A stretch of 64,000 nt of DNA from JAOAGA01 sp964540515. Its GTDB lineage: Bacteria; CALINM01. Of the stretch, positions 25,314-31,963 are shown piece after piece; position 1 is the first letter of the stretch; each line of letters opens with the position of its first letter. The notes beneath the pieces were generated by a model. It saw nothing but the letters and a program-made list of their open reading frames with translations. It was not told the DNA's origin and did no database searches. The stretch spans positions 62,001-126,000 of the forward strand of contig CAZIMS010000002.1 of assembly GCA_964540515.1 (NCBI GenBank), read 5' to 3'. The position numbers and the translations under genes were made by a program.

Positions 25314-25934
25314 ATGTCTCAGATAGTAGCATTGACACGTAGTGATTTTGGCTTAATATTTGCCGATAGCAATATTGTAAAGGCAGATAATACCGTAATT
25401 TTTGGTGAAAACAGAAAGGTCTTTAAGGGCAATAGCTTTCTTATTGCTACAGCAGGACTTGCTTATGGTATTTATGTGATAGAGGGCCTATTAAAAACCA
25501 CTGAAGACTTAGATGCAACAGATATCAACTATTTAGGAGATTATTTATTAAAAATTGGGAATAGCCAGTATCAAAGCTTTATTAGAGGTAATAAAAATAT
25601 CTTAAGTGATTATCTAAGAATTTATTTTATTCTAATAGCAGTTAATGAGAAAAACAAACTTACAATGAAGCTGATTGGTGCAGAGGGGTATGACGATTTG
25701 AGGGAGTTTCCTATTGGGAGTATCCTTACCATACCAAGAAGAATAAGTCTTGAGTTAGGATTGTCAAAAATTCAAGATGAAAGCAAAGAAGAGCTAATAA
25801 ATTTCATAGAAATTAAGCTGCAGAAAATAAGCGAGATTGATAAAACAGTAAGCCCACCATTTTTTTTGAAACTATTGAGCTTTAATATTAAAAACATTTT
25901 TTCAAATTTTAAAAAATTTTTTTTGAATCATTGA
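25314..25934 (+). CDS. Proteasome/HslV-like Ntn-hydrolase candidate with N-terminal Ser
   Basis: The 206-residue protein starts directly after the preceding stop codon, so the N-terminus is firm: MSQIVALTRSDFGLIFADSN. If Met is removed, Ser becomes residue 1, Asp falls at 17 (the proteasome's Asp17) and Lys at 34 in ENRKVF (Lys33 in HslV). FLIATAGLAYGIYVIEGLL matches the Gly47 region of proteasome beta and HslV chains, and PIGS resembles the GSG stretch. The second half is shorter and more divergent. Bacillus CodW (HslV) is a known Ser-type relative. No hslU or other unfoldase gene is adjacent. I infer an Ntn hydrolase, possibly a protease; the link rests on eye alignment only. Confidence 0.5.
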   Translation: MSQIVALTRSDFGLIFADSNIVKADNTVIFGENRKVFKGNSFLIATAGLAYGIYVIEGLLKTTEDLDATDINYLGDYLLKIGNSQYQSFIRGNKNILSDYLRIYFILIAVNEKNKLTMKLIGAEGYDDLREFPIGSILTIPRRISLELGLSKIQDESKEELINFIEIKLQKISEIDKTVSPPFFLKLLSFNIKNIFSNFKKFFLNH

Positions 25935-25959
25935 CAATAAGTTAAAGATGTGTTCTATT
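25931..25959 (+). promoter_or_regulatory. Sigma-70-type promoter of the CsgG-like gene cluster
   Basis: TTGACA at 25931-25936 (partly inside the stop of the previous gene) and TCTATT at 25954-25959 are spaced by 17 bases. The -10 matches at 4 of 6 positions. A strong AAAAAGGAGG ribosome site follows before the ATG at 25990. Confidence 0.6.
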
Positions 25960-25989
25960 TAAGAAAGAAACAAAAAGGAGGAATTTTTT

Positions 25990-27159
25990 ATGAAGAGGTA
26001 TTTTTCTTTATTTTTTCTTTTGTTAATACTTGTTAGTTGTGCACCAACTCTTGATGTAAATTCTCTTCAAGTAATGCCAGAAGACAGGGAGAAGGTAGAA
26101 AAATTACCTAAAGATGTATATCTTGGCAAGGATTGGAATGTTGGTGTTATAGAGTTTGAGAATAGAACAGGTATTGGACCATCATACTCAACCTTTGGGA
26201 GCTTTGAAAAAACCAGTAGTTATGTAAGAGGTGGAGCAGCGGGTATTGTTGCAACACCAGGCGCTGTTGGAGTTGGTTATGTAGAGGCTGGCAAATCAAA
26301 GACAGAGGGAGAGTTTGCTGTTACCCAGACAGAGGTTGTACCTAAGATTGGAGGTGTTGCAGCTCAGGTTTCTGAGGAAGTATTGGTAAGCTTAGGGGGT
26401 GTCAGGGTGTACTCAAGAGACTCTCTTAATAAGATTTTTGATGAACAAAAGCTTCAAGCCTCTGGCATGATAGATGAAAACACAATGGTTAAGTTAGGGA
26501 AGCTGGCGGGGCTCACACATATTGTAACAGGAAGTGTAAATAATGTAAAAATGGAGTATGGAATTTCAACAGGTGGTGCTATAGGGACTGCTCTTCTTTC
26601 TGCATACACTAAATCAGATCATAAAGCAACCCCAAGATGGAGAATAGATATAGATACTACAATTAAAGTAATCAGTGTTGAAACAGGCAAGGTTGAGTTT
26701 TCTAAATCTTTTACTGCTGTTCAGACAGCAGACGGAAGTAAGGCAGAGAAAAGACCAGAGTTTTTCTTGGGGCTTTCTCAAGCAGCTTTAAAAGAGGCGA
26801 TCATGAAAAGTCAGTATGAGCTAGTTAAGATGTTTCCATTAAGAGCTTATATTCAACAGTTAAGAGGCGGTAAAAAGGCAGCTCTTCTTAATGTGGGACA
26901 TTCACAAGCTGTTAAGCAGGGAGATAAGTTTTATGCCTATAATTTTGAGGTAATAGAAGATCCTGTTACAAACGAGAAGAAGCTCACGAAATATAAGGTG
27001 GCAGAACTAATAGTTACAGATCAGGTTACAGAAAATAGCGCTTGGGCAGTAAGTGATGAAAAAACCAAGGCTAATTTGAAATTAGGTATGCTTGTGGAAA
27101 AGGCGGTTGAAAAGGGAGCATTTCAAAAAATGAAAGAGGGTACAGAGTTTTTAAGATAG
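25990..27159 (+). CDS. CsgG/HfaB-like outer-membrane lipoprotein
   Basis: The 389-residue protein has a signal peptide and lipobox (LVSC, Cys17). The motifs NVGVIEFENRTG, VSEEVLVSLGGVRVYSRDSLNKIF, LQASGMIDENTMVKLGKLAG and THIVTGSVNNV follow the CsgG domain, the family of the curli export pore and of Caulobacter HfaB. The insert SSYVRGGAAGIVATPGAVGV is rich in small residues. It is first in a four-gene envelope cluster. Whether it forms a pore or a structural ring (as in FlgO-like proteins) cannot be told. Confidence 0.82.
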   Translation: MKRYFSLFFLLLILVSCAPTLDVNSLQVMPEDREKVEKLPKDVYLGKDWNVGVIEFENRTGIGPSYSTFGSFEKTSSYVRGGAAGIVATPGAVGVGYVEAGKSKTEGEFAVTQTEVVPKIGGVAAQVSEEVLVSLGGVRVYSRDSLNKIFDEQKLQASGMIDENTMVKLGKLAGLTHIVTGSVNNVKMEYGISTGGAIGTALLSAYTKSDHKATPRWRIDIDTTIKVISVETGKVEFSKSFTAVQTADGSKAEKRPEFFLGLSQAALKEAIMKSQYELVKMFPLRAYIQQLRGGKKAALLNVGHSQAVKQGDKFYAYNFEVIEDPVTNEKKLTKYKVAELIVTDQVTENSAWAVSDEKTKANLKLGMLVEKAVEKGAFQKMKEGTEFLR

Positions 27160-27175
27160 TAAAAAAGGAGGAACT

Positions 27176-28378
27176 ATGTACAAATATATCTCTATTTTTA
27201 TAATGGCAGTTCTTGTTTTTGCATGCGCAAAGGTTGAGAAAAGATGTGTTGGCATAGAGGACAATGCAAAAACTCATTATCTACAGGGAATGAAAGCTCT
27301 GGAGGCAAAAAAAATTGATGTGGCCGAAGAAAAATTTAACAGAGCTCTTTATTGCGAGTTTGATAAGATATCAAACCCCTACGGTGGATTGGCTACTGTG
27401 TATGCCTTTAAAGCGGCTGCAGAAAAGGATCCTAAGTTTGCTTCTGTTCAAATTGAAAGGGCGCTGTCTAATTTGAAGAAAGCAGAAGACAAAACAAGTT
27501 CAAAAGAGGATAAGTTTGAGTATAATTTAGCTGCTATGAGGGTGTATACAATAATAAAAGGGAAAGATTGGCTTGATAAAGTAGAGGATTTCTATAAAGA
27601 CGGGGTGAGGATTGATGTAGATGAGAGAAAGTTGGATTATTATCAAGGGAAAGAGGCTATACATTACTTTATGGGAGAGGCATATCTTGCTGCAAGAGAG
27701 TTTAATAAGGCAAGAGATATGTATACTAAAGTATTAGAGTCAAAAAGGGAAGGTAAATGGCATGAACCAGCAGATAGAGGTTTTAAAAGAGTTGATAAGA
27801 TTGCCAGAGCAGTAGCAGGTATGAGCCTTGGGGAGATGGGCAAGAAGCTTGCGATGGAAGATAAAATAACAAGAGGCGCTCTTGCAGCACTTTTAATATC
27901 AGAGATGAAGTTAGATAAGATTCTTGCTGGTAGGATTCCAGTAAGATCACAGTTAGATGCTATGAAAGCAGAGTTTACACCTGCTGATGTATTAAATCAT
28001 GTGTATAAAGACGAGGTATTAACCCTTATGAAGTTTAATGTAAGAGGTTTAGAACCTATTTTTGATCAAACAACAAAGGCATATCTATTTAAGATAGACG
28101 AGCCGGTTTTAAGAAGAGACCTCGCTTTTATATTAGAGGATGTTCTTGTTAAACTAACTGGCGATGAAAAGCTATATACTGCCTATTTTGGAGCCGATAA
28201 ATCACCTTATCCTGATGTATCAAGAAGTGCTCCGTGGTTTAACTCTGTAATGAATGCCGTAACGAGAGGGCTTATGGAGCCAGAGCTTTCTGGAGAGTTT
28301 AGACCAAACGACCCAATAGATGGAGCAGAGGCGCTTCTTGCTATTAGGATGCTGAAACAGAGAGTAAATATCTATTAG
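27176..28378 (+). CDS. Lipoprotein with TPR-like repeats and a C-terminal SLH domain
   Basis: The 400-residue protein has a lipobox (VFAC, Cys17). Residues ~30-220 are helical TPR-like repeats (KTHYLQGMKALEAKKIDVAEEKFNRAL, EAIHYFMGEAYLAAREFNKARDMY). The last ~60 residues form an S-layer-homology motif: PYPDVSRSAPWFNSVMNAVTRG, then EFRPNDPIDGAEALLAIRML. SLH domains bind wall polymers, so the protein probably bridges outer membrane and cell wall. A GGAGG ribosome site precedes it, 17 bases after the CsgG-like gene. Confidence 0.82.
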   Translation: MYKYISIFIMAVLVFACAKVEKRCVGIEDNAKTHYLQGMKALEAKKIDVAEEKFNRALYCEFDKISNPYGGLATVYAFKAAAEKDPKFASVQIERALSNLKKAEDKTSSKEDKFEYNLAAMRVYTIIKGKDWLDKVEDFYKDGVRIDVDERKLDYYQGKEAIHYFMGEAYLAAREFNKARDMYTKVLESKREGKWHEPADRGFKRVDKIARAVAGMSLGEMGKKLAMEDKITRGALAALLISEMKLDKILAGRIPVRSQLDAMKAEFTPADVLNHVYKDEVLTLMKFNVRGLEPIFDQTTKAYLFKIDEPVLRRDLAFILEDVLVKLTGDEKLYTAYFGADKSPYPDVSRSAPWFNSVMNAVTRGLMEPELSGEFRPNDPIDGAEALLAIRMLKQRVNIY

Positions 28379-28390
28379 GAGGAGAGCCTT

Positions 28391-29371
28391 ATGAAAAAAT
28401 TATTAATTACCTTTATTTTTTTATTTGCAATAGTCACTTATTCATATGCCCAGTACTATGGTCAGCCCTATCCCCAACAGCCTTATGGACAACCTTATCC
28501 CCAACAACCTTATGGTCAGCCTCAGCCAATGCCATATCCCCAACAGCAACCTTATGGACAACCACAATATGGACAGCCCTACGGTCAACCTATGCAACCC
28601 GCTATGCCTATGGTAACAGCCTCACCTTCTCAGGCTTTTATAAATGGTAATTTTGTAGTAAAAGGTGAAGGGGCAGCACCTGCAGATAGACCTCTCTCGC
28701 CAGCTCAAAAGAGAATTATGGCGATAAGGGCAGCACAGGTAGTTGCCTATAGAAACTTAGCTGAGTTTTTACAGGGGGTCAATGTCTATGGTGAAACACT
28801 GTTAAAAGATGCAGCAGTATCATCTGACATTATAAAAACAAAGGTTGAATCTATTGTAAAAGGAGCAATGATTATATCTGAACAATATGACCCTATGAGT
28901 GAGCTTGGTATAGTTTATCTTAAGGTGGATTTATATGGCTCAGCAGGTATGGCAGGACAGCTTTTACCATCTTTGCTCCCTACAATCCCAGCGATCCCAC
29001 AGTATGCACCAACAGCGGTACCTCCGATTGAACCTTTTGATAGCTTAATAATTGATGTAACAGACTATGCCTTTAAACCTGCTTTGATTAATAGAATTGT
29101 TAATGATAAGGGAGAGGCTGTTTATGAACCAGCAAAGATTGCACAGGAAATACTTATTAAAAAAGGTTGTGGAGATTATACTAACGACCTTGGTAAGGCA
29201 AGGGCAATCTTAGCAGAAAGAAATCTTAAAAACCCACTGATAGTTAAGGCAAAGGGGGTTGTAAAAACGACCGATGCAGAGGTTTCTGGTGATGACGCAG
29301 CAAAGATATTTGCTGCTAATCAGAAGACGAGCTTTTTACAGTCTGCAAATGTAGTGTTTTTGCTTAAATAA
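28391..29371 (+). CDS. Secreted LPP20-like (FlgP-related) protein with QPYGQ repeats
   Basis: The 326-residue protein has a cleavable signal peptide (SYA-Q, residues 1-20) and no lipobox. Residues 21-70 are a low-complexity tract of QPYGQPYPQ repeats. From about 88, QKRIMAIRAAQVVAYRNLAEFLQGVNVYGET and VDLYGSAGMAGQLL match the LPP20 family, which includes the flagellar outer-ring protein FlgP. The C-terminal half (IIDVTDYAFKPAL, KIAQEILIKKGCG) is like a second domain common in such proteins. It follows the SLH gene by 12 bases with GGAGGAG before the start. Confidence 0.75.
   Translation: MKKLLITFIFLFAIVTYSYAQYYGQPYPQQPYGQPYPQQPYGQPQPMPYPQQQPYGQPQYGQPYGQPMQPAMPMVTASPSQAFINGNFVVKGEGAAPADRPLSPAQKRIMAIRAAQVVAYRNLAEFLQGVNVYGETLLKDAAVSSDIIKTKVESIVKGAMIISEQYDPMSELGIVYLKVDLYGSAGMAGQLLPSLLPTIPAIPQYAPTAVPPIEPFDSLIIDVTDYAFKPALINRIVNDKGEAVYEPAKIAQEILIKKGCGDYTNDLGKARAILAERNLKNPLIVKAKGVVKTTDAEVSGDDAAKIFAANQKTSFLQSANVVFLLK
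28457..28612 (+). repeat. Degenerate tandem repeat coding for QPYGQPYPQ
   Basis: Short units such as CAGCCCTATCCCCAACAG and CCTTATGGACAA recur at least six times between 28457 and 28612 in imperfect copies. They code for the Pro-Tyr-Gly-Gln-rich segment near the mature N-terminus of the LPP20-like protein. Confidence 0.85.
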
Positions 29372-29394
29372 GTTTTTAAAAATTGGAGCTTACC

Positions 29395-30495
29395 ATGAAA
29401 AAGTTTTTTTTTCTGGTGTTTTTCTTTTATATTTTTTTGACAAACCTTTCCTACGCACAACAGTTTGTTGAAGCCCTAGGGGAAGCACCAGTTATCAATA
29501 ATGATGTATCTCAAGCAAGAAACGAAGCAATACTTAGGGCAAAGTGGGCTGCAGCTGAGTCTGTGCTCGGAGTTAAGGTAAAGGCTCAAAGCGTAGTTCA
29601 AAACTTTGCCCTCGTTGATGAGATGATACAGAAGTCAGTTAGCGGTTATGTGGAGAGCTACAAAGTTTTACAAGAGGGGAGAGATGGAGATTTTTATAGA
29701 GTTAGGATATCCGCAAAAGTTGTTAGGGAACAGGCAGAGAGAGCAATATCAAATGTATTAAGAGTGAGCTCGGTTGCTATACTTGTACCAGCCTTTTTCC
29801 CCGATGGCAATGTTGAGGAGGCTAATACCTTTACAGAAAGTTTGATTGAAAAGATCACTGAACAAAATTTTACTGTAATGGATATTGCTAACCTTGACCC
29901 TGGCACAGCGGTAGATGTGGATAGAGCCATTAGAAGCAATGATACTATTTTTGCAAGGTCCCTAATGCTTAAGTCCCTATCAAATCTCTTAATACTTGGC
30001 AAAATAGATATGAATGTTTCCTCTGCAAAAGGCGAAGATGTTGGATATGGAGTTAAGATGCCCTTTAATCAGGTTACTGCAAGGCTAAATTACAGGATAA
30101 TCACTGCACAAGACAAGAAGATAATAAAGGCTGGCTCTTTAGAGGCTAAAGGAAAGGCCTTCTCCCCAAAGGACGCAAGCAATCAAGCCCTTTCTGATCT
30201 ATCAAAAAAGGCAACACCAGAAATTATATCGGTTTTAAATAAATATTTAGAAGGCTCTACCAAAAGGGTAAGAGTAAATTTTGAGAATATAAAAAGCTTA
30301 GGTGAGACATTAGGTATAAAAGAAAACTTACAGAACTTGGCATGGGTTAAATCAGTTCAAGAAATCAAGATGGGAGAGTATATAGTTGAGTATCCTGAGA
30401 ATACCCTATATCTTGCCAATAGTATTGCACAAAATCCTAATTATAAGATAAAGGATTTTTCAGAGTTTACAGTTGTTGTAAGAATTGCCCAATAA
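29395..30495 (+). CDS. Secreted protein with FlgT-N-like domain
   Basis: Starting at ATG 29395 (GGAG at 29385-29388 favours this over TTG 29383), the protein has 366 residues and a signal peptide ending ...SYAQ. VEALGEAPVINNDVSQARNEAILRA and VKAQSVVQNFALVDEMIQKSVSGYVESYKVL, followed by YRVRISAKV, fit the N-terminal domain of flagellar assembly protein T. The middle part (LLILGKIDMNV, KAGSLEAKGKAF) recalls the TolB/CsgG-like middle domain of FlgT. The C-terminal part is unassigned. FlgT and FlgP form outer rings of Vibrio flagella; here no flagellar gene is near. Last gene of the cluster. Confidence 0.72.
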   Translation: MKKFFFLVFFFYIFLTNLSYAQQFVEALGEAPVINNDVSQARNEAILRAKWAAAESVLGVKVKAQSVVQNFALVDEMIQKSVSGYVESYKVLQEGRDGDFYRVRISAKVVREQAERAISNVLRVSSVAILVPAFFPDGNVEEANTFTESLIEKITEQNFTVMDIANLDPGTAVDVDRAIRSNDTIFARSLMLKSLSNLLILGKIDMNVSSAKGEDVGYGVKMPFNQVTARLNYRIITAQDKKIIKAGSLEAKGKAFSPKDASNQALSDLSKKATPEIISVLNKYLEGSTKRVRVNFENIKSLGETLGIKENLQNLAWVKSVQEIKMGEYIVEYPENTLYLANSIAQNPNYKIKDFSEFTVVVRIAQ

Positions 30496-30521
30496 ATTTT
30501 TTTGGTTCTGTTCCTTTTATA

Positions 30522-30586
30522 AGAAGGTTTGGGTTTAGTGGAGGTTGATAGCCCTTTCAGGTTAATCTAAACCTTCTACCTCTTTT
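30522..30586 (+). terminator. Imperfect long hairpin after the envelope cluster
   Basis: AGAAGGTTT (30522-30530) pairs with AAACCTTCT (30569-30577), and wobble pairs extend the stem to about 14 base pairs. CTCTTTT follows. It may be a weak terminator of the CsgG-like cluster or a structured RNA leader upstream of galU. Confidence 0.4.
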
Positions 30587-30614
30587 ATCAGAAATAACAA
30601 ACACTGTTCAGAGG

Positions 30615-30643
30615 TTTAATTTTATGTTAAAATTCCTTATAAT
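30615..30643 (+). promoter_or_regulatory. Candidate promoter of the galU-hsp20-lon group
   Basis: A perfect TATAAT at 30638-30643 lies 17 bases after TTTAAT (a weak -35). It sits 21 bases before the galU start, behind a GGAGGGG ribosome site. Confidence 0.5.
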
Positions 30644-30664
30644 TGTTAGCACTGGAGGGGTTAT

Positions 30665-31522
30665 ATGCTTTTGAGAAAGGTAATTTTTCCTGCAGCAGGG
30701 CTTGGTACAAGGTTTCTTCCCGTTACAAAGTGTATTCCTAAAGAGATGTTACCTATTGTTGACAAACCTTTAATTCAATATGGCGTAGAAGAGGCTTTAT
30801 CCGCTGGATTTAAGGATGTTATTATCATAACAGGAAGAGGTAAAAACGCAATTGAAGACTATTTTGATTATTCCTTTGAGCTTGAGCATACCCTTTCACA
30901 AAGGCATGACAATCATACATTAGAAGAGATTACTAAACTTCAAAAAGAAGCTGATGTTGCCTATATTAGACAGAAAAAACCATTGGGGTTGGGGCATGCT
31001 ATCTCCTGTGCAGAACATCTTGTGGCATCTAATGAGTATTTTGGTGTTGTCCTTTCAGATGACATTATAGATGCAAAAGTACCTGTTCTAAAACAGATGG
31101 TAAAAATTGCCAAAAAATACAAGGCACCTGTAATAGCCCTTATGGAAGTTGACAAAACAATGGTAAGCAAGTATGGTATAATTAAAGGTAGAGAGATTGA
31201 AGAGCGGGTCTATGAGCTAAGCGATATGGTGGAAAAACCAAAAGAAGAAGATGCGCCATCAAACTTAGCAATAATTGGGAGATATATATTACCTGCAGAA
31301 ATATTTTCTTATATTAAGAAGGTTAAACCAGGAAAGAACGGAGAGATACAGTTAACAGATGCTCTAAGAGATTATGCAAAAAAGAAAAAGATTTTAGGAT
31401 ATGTCTTTGAAGGTACGAGATACGATGCAGGAGATAAGTTTGGTTACTTACATGCCAATATTATGTTCGCTTTGAAAAGAAAAGATATTGGGGATAAAAT
31501 TAAGAAATTTATAAAATGTTAA
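30665..31522 (+). CDS. galU: UTP-glucose-1-phosphate uridylyltransferase
   Basis: The 285-residue protein shows KVIFPAAGLGTRFLPVTK and PKEMLPIVDKPLIQYGVEEA at its N-terminus, the nucleotide-binding signature of GalU. FGVVLSDDII and FEGTRYDAGDKFGYL follow later, with normal spacing and length. It makes UDP-glucose for envelope polysaccharides and glycogen-type metabolism; a GH57 glucanotransferase-like gene is also in the window. A GGAGGGG ribosome site lies just before it. The hsp20 gene starts one base after its stop. Confidence 0.95.
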   Translation: MLLRKVIFPAAGLGTRFLPVTKCIPKEMLPIVDKPLIQYGVEEALSAGFKDVIIITGRGKNAIEDYFDYSFELEHTLSQRHDNHTLEEITKLQKEADVAYIRQKKPLGLGHAISCAEHLVASNEYFGVVLSDDIIDAKVPVLKQMVKIAKKYKAPVIALMEVDKTMVSKYGIIKGREIEERVYELSDMVEKPKEEDAPSNLAIIGRYILPAEIFSYIKKVKPGKNGEIQLTDALRDYAKKKKILGYVFEGTRYDAGDKFGYLHANIMFALKRKDIGDKIKKFIKC

Positions 31523-31523
31523 T

Positions 31524-31955
31524 ATGACAGATAAAATAAAAAAGAAAGTTAACCTTTATACAGATTTTATTATTGACGATGTATTCACAATTGATCCCAC
31601 AGAGATTGAAGTTGGTTGTTCTTTCCTTCCAAAAACGGATATAGTAGAAATGGATGATGCCTTTGTAATCTATATAGATTTGCCAGGTCTTTCAAAGGAC
31701 GATATAGAAGTAGAAGTAATTGAGAGTACTATATCGGTTTGTGGGATAAAGAAGAGGGAACAGGAAGGCAAAGGCTCCTTAATTAAATATTACTGTATGG
31801 GTAGATCTTATGGAAGATTTAAAAGGCGTTATCATATACCAAAGCCCTTTAATACAAAGGAGATCAAAGCAAAACTTGACAATGGCTTATTAGTGATTAT
31901 ATTACCTAAGCTAATAGAAAAAAGACAGAAGAAGCTTAAAATTCCTATTGAATAG
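31524..31955 (+). CDS. Hsp20/alpha-crystallin small heat-shock protein
   Basis: The 143-residue protein carries an alpha-crystallin domain: PKTDIVEMDDAFVIYIDLPGLSKDDIEVEV, a SYGRFKRRYHIPKPFNTKEIKA stretch, and the closing LDNGLLVIILPK. The N-terminal arm is short and charged, and the C-terminal tail KLKIPIE contains the IxI/V-type motif that binds neighbouring subunits. It holds unfolded proteins for refolding or degradation. It lies 8 bases before lon, so holdase and protease are made together. Confidence 0.93.
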   Translation: MTDKIKKKVNLYTDFIIDDVFTIDPTEIEVGCSFLPKTDIVEMDDAFVIYIDLPGLSKDDIEVEVIESTISVCGIKKREQEGKGSLIKYYCMGRSYGRFKRRYHIPKPFNTKEIKAKLDNGLLVIILPKLIEKRQKKLKIPIE

Positions 31956-31963
31956 GAGGAACA

